Position numbers and translations under genes: made by a program. Below, one piece after another: positions 8,696 through 18,247 of a DNA stretch of 64,000 bases (its first letter is position 1; each line of letters begins with the position of its first letter). Location: contig NZ_SDOY01000108.1 of NCBI RefSeq assembly GCF_004117935.1, forward strand, positions 62,001 through 126,000, given 5' to 3'. Source of the DNA: Streptomyces roseicoloratus. GTDB taxonomy: Bacteria; Actinomycetota; Actinomycetes; Streptomycetales; Streptomycetaceae. The notes under the pieces were generated by a model. The model was not told the DNA's origin. It ran no database searches and worked only from the letters and a program-made list of their open reading frames with translations.

Positions 8696-9907
8696 TCAGG
8701 AGGGCTGCTCGGCCCGCAGGGCGGCGCGCGCGTCGACGAACGCGTCGACGGCCCGGTTGACGTCCTCCGTGGAGTGGGCGGCGGACAGCTGCACGCGGAT
8801 GCGGGCCTGGCCCTGCGGCACGACCGGGTACGAGAAGCCGATCACGTACACGCCGCGCTCCAGGAGCAGCTCGGCCATCCGGCCCGCCTCGGCGGCGTCG
8901 CCGATCATCACGGGGGCGATCGCGTGGTCGCCGGGAAGGATGTCGAAGCCGGCCTCGGTCATGCGGGAGCGGAACAGCGCCGTGTTGGCGTTGAGGTGCT
9001 CGCGCAGGTCGCCCGCGGACTCCAGCAGGTCGAGGACCTTGAGGGAGGCGGCGGCGATGACCGGGGCGAGGGTGTTCGAGAAGAGGTACGGGCGGGAGCG
9101 CTGGCGCAGCAGGGCGACGATCTCGGCGCGGGCCGCGACGTAGCCGCCGGAGGCGCCGCCGAGGGCCTTGCCGAGGGTGCCGGTGACGATGTCGACGCGG
9201 TCCATGACACCGTGCAGCTCGGGGGTGCCGCGGCCGCCGGGGCCGACGAATCCGACGGCGTGCGAGTCGTCGACCATGACCATGGCGTCGTAGCGCTCGG
9301 CCAGGTCGCAGACCTCGTCGAGCGGTGCGACGTAGCCGTCCATGGAGAAGACGCCGTCGGTGACGATCAGCTTGCGCCGTGCACCGCCCTCGGTGGCCTC
9401 CTTGAGCTGCTGCTCCAGGTCGGCCATGTCGCGGTTGGCGTAGCGGAAGCGACGGGCCTTGGACAGGCGGATGCCGTCGATGATGGAGGCGTGGTTGAGG
9501 GCGTCGGAGATGACCGCGTCCTCGGCGCCGAGGAGGGTCTCGAACACGCCGCCGTTGGCGTCGAAGCAGGAGGAGTAGAGGATCGTGTCCTCCTGGCCGA
9601 GGAAGCGCGAGAGGCGCGCCTCGAGCTCCTTGTGGACCTCCTGGGTGCCGCAGATGAAGCGGACCGAGGCCATGCCGTAGCCCCAGCGGTCGAGCGCCTC
9701 GTGGGCGGCGGCGACGACCTCGGGGTGGTCGGCGAGGCCGAGGTAGTTGTTGGCGCAGAAGTTCAGCACCTCGCCGGGGCGGCCGCCGGCGGTGACGTTG
9801 ACGGTGGCGGACTGCGGCGTGCCGATGACGCGCTCGGGCTTGTGGAGCCCGGCCTCGCGGATCTCGTCGAGGGTGGCGCGGATGTCGTCGCGTACGGAAT
9901 CGAACAT
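8696..9907 (-). CDS. kbl: Glycine C-acetyltransferase (2-amino-3-ketobutyrate CoA ligase)
   Basis: A 403-residue PLP-dependent enzyme of the alpha-oxoamine synthase family; it cleaves 2-amino-3-ketobutyrate with CoA to glycine and acetyl-CoA. The Schiff-base lysine lies in [43 protein letters not shown] and the [14 protein letters not shown] stretch are family hallmarks. The ATG at 9907 has an AGGAG nine bases upstream and gives the standard length. The gene follows tdh by 62 bp, so the two carry out consecutive steps of threonine catabolism from one transcript. Confidence 0.96.
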   Translation of the reverse strand: MFDSVRDDIRATLDEIREAGLHKPERVIGTPQSATVNVTAGGRPGEVLNFCANNYLGLADHPEVVAAAHEALDRWGYGMASVRFICGTQEVHKELEARLSRFLGQEDTILYSSCFDANGGVFETLLGAEDAVISDALNHASIIDGIRLSKARRFRYANRDMADLEQQLKEATEGGARRKLIVTDGVFSMDGYVAPLDEVCDLAERYDAMVMVDDSHAVGFVGPGGRGTPELHGVMDRVDIVTGTLGKALGGASGGYVAARAEIVALLRQRSRPYLFSNTLAPVIAAASLKVLDLLESAGDLREHLNANTALFRSRMTEAGFDILPGDHAIAPVMIGDAAEAGRMAELLLERGVYVIGFSYPVVPQGQARIRVQLSAAHSTEDVNRAVDAFVDARAALRAEQPS

Positions 9908-9969
9908 GAAGGGAAGCTCCTGAGGTTCGGCCTGAGGTCGGGCCTGCGGTTCGGAACGATCCGGAGGGA

Positions 9970-10998
9970 TCAGGCGGTCCAGTCGAGGATGACCTTGCCG
10001 CCCTTGCCGGAGGCGGCGTCGTCGAAGGCGGCCTCGAAGTCGCGGTAGTCGTAGCGGCCGGTGATCACGGGCGACAGGTCGAGTCCGCCCTCCAGGAGCA
10101 CGGACATGGCGTACCAGGTCTCGAACATCTCGCGGCCGTAGATGCCCTTGATGGTGATCATCGAGGTGACGATCTTCGCCCAGTCGACGGAGAAGTCCTC
10201 GCTGGGCAGGCCGAGCATGGCGATCTTGCCGCCGTTGGTCATGTTGGCGACCATGTCGCGCATCGCGTGCGGGTTGCCGGACATCTCGAGGCCGACGTCG
10301 AAGCCCTCCTTGAGGCCGAGGGTCCGCTGGCCTTCGGCGATGGTGCCGTCCGCGACGTTCAGCGCGAGCGAGACGCCGATCTTGCGGGCGAGCTCCAGGC
10401 GCTCCTCGCTGACGTCGGTGACGACGACGTGGCGGGCACCGGCGTGCTTGGCGACGGCGGCGGCCATGATGCCGATCGGGCCCGCGCCGGTGACCAGCAC
10501 GTCCTCGCCGACCAGCGGGAAGGACAGGGCGGTGTGCACGGCGTTGCCGAACGGGTCGAAGATCGCGGCGACGTCGAGGTCGACCGGGACCCGGTGCACC
10601 CAGACGTTGGAGGCGGGCAGCACGACGTACTCGGCGAAGGCGCCGTCGCGGCCCACGCCGAGGCCGACGGTGGCGCGGCACAGGTGACGGCGGCCGGCCA
10701 GGCAGTTGCGGCACTTGCCGCACACCAGGTGGCCCTCCCCGCTGACCAGGTCGCCGACCGCGATGTCGGCGACGTCACGGCCGGTCTCGACGACCTCGCC
10801 GACGAACTCGTGGCCGAGGGTCAGCGGGGTGGCGATGGTCTTCTGCGCCCAGCCGTCCCAGGAACGGATGTGCAGGTCGGTGCCGCAGATGCCGGTGCGC
10901 TTGACCTTGATCAGGACGTCACCGGGACCGGTCTCCGGCTCGGGAACGTCCGTCAGCCAGAGTCCCGGCTCCGCCTTGTGCTTGACCAGTGCCTTCAA
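9970..10998 (-). CDS. tdh: L-threonine 3-dehydrogenase
   Basis: A 342-residue zinc- and NAD-dependent medium-chain dehydrogenase converting L-threonine to 2-amino-3-ketobutyrate, the substrate of the adjacent Kbl. The catalytic zinc motif (CGTDLH, then GHEF) and the structural-zinc cysteines (CGKCRNC to HLC) are intact, and a Rossmann glycine motif (GAGPIG) follows. The start is probably the TTG at 10998: GGGAG lies 8 bp upstream and the product then matches the usual 341-residue length. A GTG at 11004 is too close to that site. Confidence 0.95.
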   Translation of the reverse strand: MKALVKHKAEPGLWLTDVPEPETGPGDVLIKVKRTGICGTDLHIRSWDGWAQKTIATPLTLGHEFVGEVVETGRDVADIAVGDLVSGEGHLVCGKCRNCLAGRRHLCRATVGLGVGRDGAFAEYVVLPASNVWVHRVPVDLDVAAIFDPFGNAVHTALSFPLVGEDVLVTGAGPIGIMAAAVAKHAGARHVVVTDVSEERLELARKIGVSLALNVADGTIAEGQRTLGLKEGFDVGLEMSGNPHAMRDMVANMTNGGKIAMLGLPSEDFSVDWAKIVTSMITIKGIYGREMFETWYAMSVLLEGGLDLSPVITGRYDYRDFEAAFDDAASGKGGKVILDWTA

Positions 10999-11072
10999 TG
11001 TCACGGCTCCCGACGTGCGCGTCCTGTGATGTACCGGTTCCGGGCGCGCGGACGGGCCCAAGATCCTTGGAA

Positions 11073-11083
11073 GGAAGTCTTCC
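11073..11083. promoter_or_regulatory. Short palindrome upstream of tdh
   Basis: GGAAGTCTTCC is an 11-bp perfect palindrome 75 bp upstream of tdh, within the 170-bp gap that must hold the tdh/kbl promoter. A regulator site is plausible but untested. Confidence 0.3.
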
Positions 11084-11168
11084 GTGCGTCGAGGCCCATG
11101 GTCCATCGAGGTTTTCTTAAGCGCACTCGCAGATCAGCTTCACGCCCCTGGCCGGAAGGCCGCGGGCG

Positions 11169-12821
11169 TCAACCCGCGAGCCGTTCGAGCACCGCCATGG
11201 CCGCGTTGTGGCCGGGCACTCCGCTCACTCCGCCGCCGCGTACGGCGCCCGCGCCGCACAGCAGGACGTTGGGCCGCGAGGTCTCGACGCCCCAGCTCCC
11301 GCCCGGCCCTTCGCCGTACGGGAAGGAGAGGTCCCGGTGGAAGATGTGGCCGCCGGGCAGCCGCAGGTCGCGTTCGAGGTCGAGCGGTGACTTGGCCTCG
11401 ACGCAGGGCCTGCCGTCGGCGTCCCGGGCCAGGCAGTCGGCGATGGGCTCGTCGAGGCAGGCGTCGAGCTGGTCGAGCGTCGCCTCGAGGAGCGCGTCGC
11501 GGGCGCCGTCGGGGTCGGCGGCGAACAGCCGGGCGGGCGCGTGCAGTCCGAACAGGGTGAGGGTGTGGTAGCCGCGGGCGGCGGCCTCCGGGCCGAGGAT
11601 GCTCGGGTCGGTCAGGGTGTGGCAGTAGATCTCCGAAGGCGGCGCGGAGGGCAGGCGTCCGGCCGCGGCCTCGGCGTGGGCGGCGGCCAGCTGCCCGTAT
11701 CCCTCGGCGATGTGGAAGGTGCCGGCGAAGGCCTCGCGCGGGTCGACGGCGCGGTCCCGGAGCCTGGGCAGCCGGGTGAGCACCATGTTGACCTTGAGCT
11801 GGGCGCCTTCGGCGGGTGCCGGGGCCGGTTCGCCGAGGAGGCCGGCGAGCGCCTGGGGCGAGGCGTTGACCAGGACGTGTCCCGCTCCGACGACTCCTTC
11901 GCCGTCGGCCGTGCGGTAGGCGACCTCGGCCCGGGTGCCGTCGGTCTCGATCCGGGTGACCTCGTGACCGGTGAGGACCGTGGCTCCGGCGGCGCGGGCC
12001 GCGTCCGCGAGGGCGTCGGTGAGGGCGCCCATGCCGCCGACGGGCACGTCCCAGTCGCCGGTGCCGCCGCCGATCACGTGGTAGAGGAAGCAGCGGTTCT
12101 GCAGCAGCGAGGGATCGTGGGCATCGGCGAACGTGCCGATGAGGGCGTCGGTGAGGACGACGCCGCGCACCAGGTCGTCGGCGAAGTGCTTCTCCACGGC
12201 CACGCCGATGGGCTGCTCGAAGAGCATGTCCCAGGTCTCGTCGTCGTCGACCAGGGCGCGCAGGCCCTCGCGGCTCGGCAGCGGCTCGGTGAGCGTGGGG
12301 AAGATCCGGCGGGCGGCGCGAGCGGTGCGGCCGTAGAAGGTCTGCCACGCCTCGTACTCGCGGTCGGAGCCGGTGAGCGCGGCGAAGGAGGCGCGGGTAC
12401 GGTCCTCGCCGCCGCCGACGAGGAGTCCGGAGTCGGCGTACGGGGTGTACGAGGACACGGAACGCTTCCGCACCGCGAAGCGCAGTCCGAGGTCGCGGAC
12501 GATCTTGTCGGGGAGCAGCGACACGAGGTACGAGTAGCGGGAGAGCCGGACGTCGACCCCGGGGAACGGCCGGGTGGAGACGGCCGCACCGCCGGTGTTC
12601 CCGAGCCGCTCGAGGACGAGGACCCGGCGCCCGGCCCGGGCGAGGTAGGCGGCGGCGACGAGGCCGTTGTGCCCGCCGCCGACGACGACGGCGTCGTAGG
12701 AGCCGTACGGGGCGGACGCGGGGGTCCGCGCCGAGACCGGCGCGGGTGCGGGCGCGGGTGCCGAAGCGGATCCGGACGCGGAGGCGGAGGCGGGGGCGGA
12801 GGCGGGTGCGGGTTCGGTCAT
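11169..12821 (-). CDS. Phytoene-desaturase-like FAD oxidoreductase
   Basis: A 550-residue NAD(P)/FAD-dependent amine-oxidase-fold protein of the CrtI/RetSat type. Residues 2 to 40 are a low-complexity Ala/Ser/Pro stretch. The dinucleotide-binding motif VVVGGGHNGLVAAAYLARAG follows, and the C-terminal FAD contact region ends in GGGVSGVPGHNAA. Related actinobacterial proteins are annotated as phytoene dehydrogenases or retinol saturases, but no carotenoid genes are nearby, so the substrate is unknown. The ATG at 12821 is chosen because the region further upstream is a DNA tandem repeat. Confidence 0.85.
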   Translation of the reverse strand: MTEPAPASAPASASASGSASAPAPAPAPVSARTPASAPYGSYDAVVVGGGHNGLVAAAYLARAGRRVLVLERLGNTGGAAVSTRPFPGVDVRLSRYSYLVSLLPDKIVRDLGLRFAVRKRSVSSYTPYADSGLLVGGGEDRTRASFAALTGSDREYEAWQTFYGRTARAARRIFPTLTEPLPSREGLRALVDDDETWDMLFEQPIGVAVEKHFADDLVRGVVLTDALIGTFADAHDPSLLQNRCFLYHVIGGGTGDWDVPVGGMGALTDALADAARAAGATVLTGHEVTRIETDGTRAEVAYRTADGEGVVGAGHVLVNASPQALAGLLGEPAPAPAEGAQLKVNMVLTRLPRLRDRAVDPREAFAGTFHIAEGYGQLAAAHAEAAAGRLPSAPPSEIYCHTLTDPSILGPEAAARGYHTLTLFGLHAPARLFAADPDGARDALLEATLDQLDACLDEPIADCLARDADGRPCVEAKSPLDLERDLRLPGGHIFHRDLSFPYGEGPGGSWGVETSRPNVLLCGAGAVRGGGVSGVPGHNAAMAVLERLAG

Positions 12822-12863
12822 GCCTCTTGCTAACACCTCGCGGGCGGTCCTACCAGGTGCCGT

Positions 12864-12931
12864 GCGTACGGGCGTTGCGGTGGGTACGGGCGTTGCGGTG
12901 GGTACCGGTGTTGCGGTGGGTACCGGTGTGG
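12864..12931. repeat. 18-bp tandem repeat (minisatellite)
   Basis: Three near-identical 18-bp units of the form GTTGCGGTGGGTACSGGY at 12874, 12892 and 12910 are flanked by partial units. They occupy the 152-bp gap between the kinase stop and the oxidoreductase start. The array is too short and lacks spacers, so it is not a CRISPR. Confidence 0.85.
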
Positions 12932-12973
12932 GGCAGTGACCGGGACCCTCGGGGGACCGGGCCGGGCCGGCGC

Positions 12974-15166
12974 TTACGAGGTGCCGCGCAGGCGGTCCCG
13001 GCAGTGGGTCTCGTCCGTGCGGGCCGCGCGGGTGTCCGGGTGGTCGGGGCCGAGGAGGCGGGTGCGCGCCTCGGTCACCACGCGGTGTTCGGCGAGGGAC
13101 TCCGCCCAGCGGCCAAGCCAGCCGAGCGCGATGGCGGTCTCGCGGCGGCTGGCGAGCGTGTCGGGGTGGTCGGGGCCCAGTACGCGCAGGCGCGCGGCGC
13201 ACACCGCTCGGGCCTCGGTAAGGGCCTCGTCCCAGCGGCCGAGCCGTCCCAGGTTGACGCCCAGGCCGTGGCGGGCCCGCAGCGTCTCCGGGTCCTCGGG
13301 TCCCGCGGTCCGGGTGCGGGCGGCGACGAGCTCGCGGTAGAGCGCGGCGGCCTCCTCGGCGCGGCCCAGCCGGCCGAGGCAGATTCCGGCCTCGTGGCGG
13401 GCGGCGAGGGTGTCGGGATGGTCGGCACCGAGGACGCCGGCGCGCGCCTCCGCGACCTGGCGGTACTCGGTGAGCGCGTCCGCCCAGCGGCCGAGGCCGC
13501 CGAGGGCGTGGCCGACCTCGTGGCGGGTCGCCAGGGTGTCCGGGTGGTGCGCGCCGAGCAGCCGGGCGCGGGCGTCGGCGACCTCGCGGGCGGTCGCGTA
13601 CGCCTCGGGGACGCGGCCGACCCGGCCGAGGGTGTGGGCGAGGTTGTGGCGGCAGCGGAGGGTGTCCGGGTGCTCGGCGCCCATGGTGCGTTCCCGGGCG
13701 GCGAGCACCGTCTCGTACACCCGGCAGGCCTCGGCGTGCCGGCCGAGGCCGCCGAGGACGTAGGCGGTCTCCTGCCGGGCGGCGAGGGTGTCGGGATGGT
13801 CGGGGCCCAGTGCGCGGGCCCGGCCGTCGGCGACCGCGCCGAACCGGTGCAGGGCCTCGGCCGGGCGGCCGAGCCGGGCGAGGGCGAAGCCGAGCTCGTA
13901 GCCGCTGGCGAGGGTGTCGGGGTGGTCGGCGCCGAGGACGTGGGCGCGGTCCCGGACGACGGTGTCGAGCAGGTCGACGGCCTCGTGCCAGCGGCCGAGC
14001 CGCCCGAGGCCGAGCCCGGCGCGGTGCCGTCCGGCGAGCACGGCGACGAGTTCCGCCCGCGGGCCCGCGCCGGCAGCGGCGGAAGGGTGCCCGTTCGGGT
14101 GCGGGCCGCCGGCCGCCGGGTCGGCGGGAACGGACGTCACGGCGGAGGTCCACGTGACGGTCAGCGCCTCGGTCAGGGCGGCGGTCGCCTCGTGGACGGG
14201 AGCGGCCCGACCGGCGAGGGTGGTGGCGGCCGGGCGGCCCCGGCCCAGGGCGGCGGCCCAGCCCGGCAGCGCGGGCGGCGCCGGCGGCGGCAGGGTCCAG
14301 GCACCGCTGGTGCGGCCGGCGGCGAGCCGGTCGCACAGTTCCGCCGCGTCGTCCGGCCGGCCGTCGGGCGTCTTGGCGAGCAGGTCGAGGACCAGGAGGT
14401 CCAGGTAGCCGGGGAGTTCGGGGCGGTGGCTGCGCAGCGGGGCGGGCACGGTGTCGCGGTGGCCGATGAGGATGGCCCAGGTGTCGTCGAGGTCGAAGGG
14501 CGGCACACCGGTGGCGATCTCGTAGAGGACGCAGCCGAGCGAGTACAGGTCGCTGCGGTGGTCGACCTCGCCGCCGCCGATCTGCTCGGGACTCATGTAG
14601 TGCGGGGTGCCCATGGCGATGCCCGTGCCGGTGAGCCGTGACGTGAAGCCGATGTCGGCGCCGAGCCGCGCTATGCCGAAGTCGCAGATCTTCACGCTGC
14701 CGCCCTCGCCGAGCCGCACGATGTTCGCGGGCTTGAGGTCGCGGTGCACCACGCCCTGGCGGTGGGTGTAGGCGAGGGCGTCGGCGACCTGCTCGGCGAT
14801 GTCGACGACCTGGTCGACGGGGAGCGGCTGCTTGCGGTTGTCGCCGAGCAGCTGGCTGAGGTTGCGCCCTTCGAGGAGTTCCATGACGAGGAAGAGCACG
14901 CCGTCGGACTCGCCGAAGTCGTGCACGACGGTGATGCCGCGGTGCTGGAGCGCGGCGGCGACCCGGGCCTCGCGGCGGAAGCGTTCGCGGAGTACGGCCA
15001 GGTTGTCGGGGCTGCGCTGCTGGCCGAGCGGCCGGAGGCACTTGACGGCGACGCGCCGGCCGAGCGACTCGTCGGTGGCGCGCCACACCTCGCCCATGCC
15101 GCCGCGGCCGATCACCTCGTGCAGCCGGTACCGGCCCTGGATCAGCCTGGTGTCCGTGTCCGCCAT
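12974..15166 (-). CDS. Ser/Thr protein kinase with C-terminal TPR array
   Basis: A 730-residue cytosolic PknB-type kinase. Residues 10 to 275 form the kinase: glycine loop IGRGGMGEVW, VAVK lysine, VVHRDLKPAN catalytic loop, KICDFGIARLG and the GTPHYMSPEQ activation segment are all intact. No transmembrane helix is visible. After a linker with an Ala/Pro-rich patch, residues from about 370 to 725 hold eight tetratricopeptide repeats of about 42 residues, each carrying an HPDTLA-like signature (one variant DPETL). The array probably recruits a protein partner. The start overlaps the upstream oxygenase gene by 25 bp, implying co-expression. Confidence 0.93.
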   Translation of the reverse strand: MADTDTRLIQGRYRLHEVIGRGGMGEVWRATDESLGRRVAVKCLRPLGQQRSPDNLAVLRERFRREARVAAALQHRGITVVHDFGESDGVLFLVMELLEGRNLSQLLGDNRKQPLPVDQVVDIAEQVADALAYTHRQGVVHRDLKPANIVRLGEGGSVKICDFGIARLGADIGFTSRLTGTGIAMGTPHYMSPEQIGGGEVDHRSDLYSLGCVLYEIATGVPPFDLDDTWAILIGHRDTVPAPLRSHRPELPGYLDLLVLDLLAKTPDGRPDDAAELCDRLAAGRTSGAWTLPPPAPPALPGWAAALGRGRPAATTLAGRAAPVHEATAALTEALTVTWTSAVTSVPADPAAGGPHPNGHPSAAAGAGPRAELVAVLAGRHRAGLGLGRLGRWHEAVDLLDTVVRDRAHVLGADHPDTLASGYELGFALARLGRPAEALHRFGAVADGRARALGPDHPDTLAARQETAYVLGGLGRHAEACRVYETVLAARERTMGAEHPDTLRCRHNLAHTLGRVGRVPEAYATAREVADARARLLGAHHPDTLATRHEVGHALGGLGRWADALTEYRQVAEARAGVLGADHPDTLAARHEAGICLGRLGRAEEAAALYRELVAARTRTAGPEDPETLRARHGLGVNLGRLGRWDEALTEARAVCAARLRVLGPDHPDTLASRRETAIALGWLGRWAESLAEHRVVTEARTRLLGPDHPDTRAARTDETHCRDRLRGTS

Positions 15167-16071
15167 CGCGTGCTGTCGCCCCCGTCTGCCCCGTCGTGGT
15201 GCCGCTCCCTCCCCGGCCCGTCCAGTATGGCTGCCTGCTCGCGCAGACTGTACGGCGCGGGTCGGGTCTGTGCGCCGAGCCGCTCCGTCGCCCGCAGGAT
15301 GTGCCGCGGGGGCAGCCGCCAGCGGAGCCGGTCGGGGACGCAGCGCAGCAGATTGGCGGTGGCGGTGAGCCGGCGGGTGACGGTCTCGGCGGGCGGCGCG
15401 GGCCGTCCGTACAGCTCATGGGCGTACGGAGGCAGGGAGTCGTACGCGAGGGCGGCCACGCGCCGCCAGATCACCTCGCGCGCGGGTCGCAGGACCGCCG
15501 GGGCGGGCGGCCGGCGCAGGAAGTCGTCCACGGTGCAGGCGTCCTGCCCGGCGGCGAGCCGCGGGCGGATCTCCCGGAAGTAGCGGGCGAGGGCGGCGGT
15601 GCCGGCCGGCACCCGGTCGGGGTCGAGGCCGACGAGCCGGGCGGAGACGCGCTGTTCGTCGACGTAGCGGTCGGCCTGGGCGTCGGTCAGCGGGATGCCG
15701 GAGCGGCGGACGACGTGGAGGTACGAGTCGATCTCGGCGCAGTGCACCCAGAGGAGGAGCTCGGGGTCGTCGACGCCGAGCAGCCGGTGGATCTTGCGCA
15801 CCCGGGCGCCGGCGGCCTCGGCGGCCGCGGTGGTGTCGTAGCTGAGGGTGCCGACGAAGCTCGCGGTGCGCAGAAGGCGGCCCCAGGCGTCCTTGCGGAA
15901 GTCGCTGTTGGCCATGACTCCGCGGACGGCGGCGGGATGCAGCGCCTGGAGGTAGAGGGCGCGCACCCCGCCGATCCACATGACGGGGTCGCCGTGGAGC
16001 TGCCAGGTGACGGACCCGGGACCGAAGAGCCCCGGCTCGGGCGCGGGCGGCGTGCTCGGGCCGGAATGCAT
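15142..16071 (-). CDS. MpaB-type oxygenase (DUF2236)
   Basis: A 309-residue protein of the MpaB/latex-clearing-protein-related DUF2236 family, putative b-haem-dependent oxygenases. The N-terminal stretch GSVTWQLHGDPVMWIGG, LQALHPAAVRGVM and the LLWVHCAEIDSYL segment are family features; the histidines there are candidates for haem ligands. No signal peptide is visible. Its 3' end overlaps the start of the kinase gene, so the oxygenase may be co-regulated with, or controlled by, that kinase. Substrate is unknown. Confidence 0.85.
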   Translation of the reverse strand: MHSGPSTPPAPEPGLFGPGSVTWQLHGDPVMWIGGVRALYLQALHPAAVRGVMANSDFRKDAWGRLLRTASFVGTLSYDTTAAAEAAGARVRKIHRLLGVDDPELLLWVHCAEIDSYLHVVRRSGIPLTDAQADRYVDEQRVSARLVGLDPDRVPAGTAALARYFREIRPRLAAGQDACTVDDFLRRPPAPAVLRPAREVIWRRVAALAYDSLPPYAHELYGRPAPPAETVTRRLTATANLLRCVPDRLRWRLPPRHILRATERLGAQTRPAPYSLREQAAILDGPGRERHHDGADGGDSTRWRTRTPG

Positions 16072-16130
16072 GGCTTCAGGCTAGGACGGGCGGGGCGCGC
16101 TCGGGAACGGGGCGGAGAGCGAGAGCCCGA

Positions 16131-16165
16131 GGGGGGCAGACGACGCTCCTTTCGACACACACCTA
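16131..16165. repeat. Palindromic element, copy 1 (one arm)
   Basis: This arm shares 26 identical bases, on the opposite strand, with the left arm of the full element at 19071. It lies at the 3' end of the next gene and supplies its TAG stop (16163-16165). Confidence 0.7.
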
Positions 16166-16618
16166 GCGCCAGATCGTCTGGACCGAGTCGAACTGGACCC
16201 AGGTGATCGGGTTGCCGGAGTTGGCGCCGAAGACCGTCACCGAGCCGGCCGGGTTGATCTCGACGCGACAGGCGTTGATGCCCTGGCTGTTGTTGCGGGG
16301 CGCGGCGGTGCGCACGTACGCCGTGGGGGCGGCGAAGCCGTCGGGGAGGCGGCCGATCCGGGTGTCGGCGACGAGGTTGCAGGTGATCAGGCCGCGGGCC
16401 TGGAGGAAGGTGGTGCCGGCGAGGGTGACGAGCCGCACCTCGGGGACGGCGGCCGCGTTCGGGGTGACCCCGGGCTCCAGGACGAGCGGGGTCCAGGCTC
16501 CGGCGTCGACGGTGCCGGGGTCGGCGGCGGCCGGAGCGGCGTTGGCCAGGGCGCCGGCGGTCAGGGCGGCGGGCAGGGCGAGGGCGGCGCCGAGGACGCC
16601 GCGGCGGTCGTACGACAT
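16163..16618 (-). CDS. Exported single-domain TagC-related protein
   Basis: A 151-residue protein with an N-terminal export signal containing twin arginines (YDRRGVLGAALALPA) and ending near APAAA. The mature part is about 115 residues and is clearly paralogous to the C-terminal domain of the gene immediately upstream: both show a W-x-PL start, RLV-LAGTT, an IG-LPD turn and a terminal W-x-Q-x-D-x-V-x-x-(I/V)WR. It is therefore a free-standing copy of that beta-rich, probably ligand- or wall-binding domain. AAGGAG sits 4 bp before the ATG at 16618. Longer upstream starts are artefacts. Confidence 0.75.
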   Translation of the reverse strand: MSYDRRGVLGAALALPAALTAGALANAAPAAADPGTVDAGAWTPLVLEPGVTPNAAAVPEVRLVTLAGTTFLQARGLITCNLVADTRIGRLPDGFAAPTAYVRTAAPRNNSQGINACRVEINPAGSVTVFGANSGNPITWVQFDSVQTIWR

Positions 16619-16723
16619 GGGACTCCTTGGGTGAAGGGCCGGAGGGGTGGGTCGTCTCTTCCGGATCTGCGTCGCGGACCCGGGCAGCACGGAAGCGGCC
16701 TGGCGTGCGTGCCGGGCGCCGCC

Positions 16724-16753
16724 GGGCGGACGGGACTTTCGCCACACGCCCTA
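16724..16753. repeat. Palindromic element, copy 2 (one arm)
   Basis: GGACGGGACTTTCGCCACAC and flanking bases match the right arm of the full element at 19071. As in copy 1, it supplies the TAG stop of the overlapping gene (16751-16753). Confidence 0.65.
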
Positions 16754-18028
16754 ACGCCAGACGGCGGTGACGTTGTCGAGCTGGGCCCAGGCGAGGGGCG
16801 CGGTGGAGCGTGCGCCGTAGAGCCTGACGGCGCGGTCGGTGCCGACTTCGACGCGGGCCACCGTGGGGCCGCCGGGCGGGCCGCCGGCCGGCACGGTGGC
16901 GCGGGCGGTGACGCTCGGGACGAGGGAGTCGGGCAGGGTGCCGATGACCGTGTCGGTGGTGAAGGGCCCCTGGACGCCGCCGCCGAGCTGGAGGGTCGTG
17001 GTGCCGGCCAGGCTGACGAGCCGTCCCTGCGGCGCGTGCTGGTAGGCCGTCACTCCGGCGGCGAGGGCCAGCGGCTGCCAGTCGGTGAGGACCTTGACGC
17101 CGTCGGTCTCGGGCGCGCCGGAGAGGGACAGGACGGTGCAGGTGCGCGGTCCGGGGTCCTCGCAGGCGAAGCCGAAGTGCAGGTGCGGGACGCCGTCGCG
17201 GACGGAGACGGCCATGCCTTCCGCCTCGCGCCACACCAGGCCGGGGCCCGCGGTGATGTGCCGGTGGTCGAGCTGCGCTCCGGTGGCCCAGGCGAAGGCG
17301 GTGATGTACGTGTTGCCGGGGAGGGGTGCGGCGTCGAGGCTCTGGCCCTTCAGCGTGTAGAGCACGCCGGCGTGGGAGGCGTAGCCCTGGAAGTCGGTGC
17401 CGGCGGCGGGGACGGCGGGGGTGATCCGCTGGATGACCTGCCAGTCGCCGGCGGCCGCCTTGGCCAGGTCGTACCGGGCGAAGGTGGTGACGCCGCCGAG
17501 GCTGTAGCGCAGGACGAGCTCCTTGGCGCCGTGGTCGACGGTGGGGGTGAGGAAGCGGGCCGCGGGGTCCGGGGTGTAGGCGGTGTGGCGGGCCGTGCCG
17601 GAGTCGACGACGTCGCCGTCGGCGTAGGTGAAGCTGACGACGGCGGTGCCGTAGCCCTCGTTCCTGCTGTTGGGCGTGGACGCGGCCTCGGTCCACAGCC
17701 AGATCCGGCCGGCGCGGTTCTCCACTCCGAGGTTGACGCCGTGTCCGAATCCGCGCAGGTACATGTGGCCGCGGAGGGTTCCGGTCCGGTCGAGGCGGGT
17801 GAGGCACAGGTCACCGTGTGCCTTGCGGGTGGCGTAGTCGACGGCGGCGGCCTCGTCGCCGAGCCGGATGCCGCCCTCCATGACCTGGAGCACGTAGACG
17901 TCGCCGGTGACGGGGTCGACGGCGAAGGACTGCATGACCGTCGCGTTGTGCAGCCGGCGCCGGTGGAGCAGTTTGCCCACCGGCCCCGCGAGGTCTATCT
18001 GTCCGGGGATGCCGGCGCTCAAGGGCAC
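16751..18028 (-). CDS. TagC-like / phage P68 RBP-like beta-propeller protein
   Basis: A 425-residue protein resembling the P68 receptor-binding-protein/TagC beta-propeller family, which streptomycete annotations call teichoic acid biosynthesis protein C or phage baseplate protein. Residues 1 to 300 contain propeller-like repeats (MQSFAVDPVTGDVYVLQV, LRGFGHGVNLGVE); residues from about 315 to 425 match the single-domain neighbour at 16163. No classic signal peptide is seen. The GTG at 18028 is 2 bp after AAGGAG, whereas a TTG at 18022 has ideal 8-bp spacing and may be the true start. A wall-polymer or carbohydrate role is inferred only. Confidence 0.72.
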   Translation of the reverse strand: MPLSAGIPGQIDLAGPVGKLLHRRRLHNATVMQSFAVDPVTGDVYVLQVMEGGIRLGDEAAAVDYATRKAHGDLCLTRLDRTGTLRGHMYLRGFGHGVNLGVENRAGRIWLWTEAASTPNSRNEGYGTAVVSFTYADGDVVDSGTARHTAYTPDPAARFLTPTVDHGAKELVLRYSLGGVTTFARYDLAKAAAGDWQVIQRITPAVPAAGTDFQGYASHAGVLYTLKGQSLDAAPLPGNTYITAFAWATGAQLDHRHITAGPGLVWREAEGMAVSVRDGVPHLHFGFACEDPGPRTCTVLSLSGAPETDGVKVLTDWQPLALAAGVTAYQHAPQGRLVSLAGTTTLQLGGGVQGPFTTDTVIGTLPDSLVPSVTARATVPAGGPPGGPTVARVEVGTDRAVRLYGARSTAPLAWAQLDNVTAVWR

Positions 18029-18247
18029 GGCTCCTTGGAACTGAGGCGTAGGGGTGTCGTGAGGGAACCGCGTCAGTCTGCCGTATGCCCGCGGGTCCCG
18101 GTCCGGGGACGCTCACGCGCCGCCGCCGACGACCTCGCACGGGCGGTGCGGTCCGCGCCGGGCCCGTCGGCGGCGCCCGGCAGCCTTCGGCCCGGTGACG
18201 ACATTTGTACAAGACCGAGGGCCGGCGGGCCCGGCACCCTCCCGGGT
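18029..18247. other. Divergent intergenic region
   Basis: These 219 bp must hold the promoters of the TagC-like gene (minus) and the alpha/beta hydrolase (plus). The only notable element is an 8-bp palindrome TTGTACAA near 18206, about 40 bp before the hydrolase start. No coding sequence is seen. Confidence 0.5.

Noticed and set aside
8696..10723. Single 675-residue protein joining kbl with upstream sequence
   Set aside because: The upstream part is an out-of-frame reading of tdh; the real kbl start at 9907 has a ribosome site and gives the family length.
12864..12931. CRISPR array
   Set aside because: Units are contiguous 18-bp repeats without unique spacers and no cas genes are present.
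11169..15419. 1416-residue fusion of a kinase-like region with the FAD oxidoreductase
   Set aside because: The N-terminal 860 residues are a shadow frame of the Ser/Thr kinase and oxygenase genes, rich in Arg/Pro.
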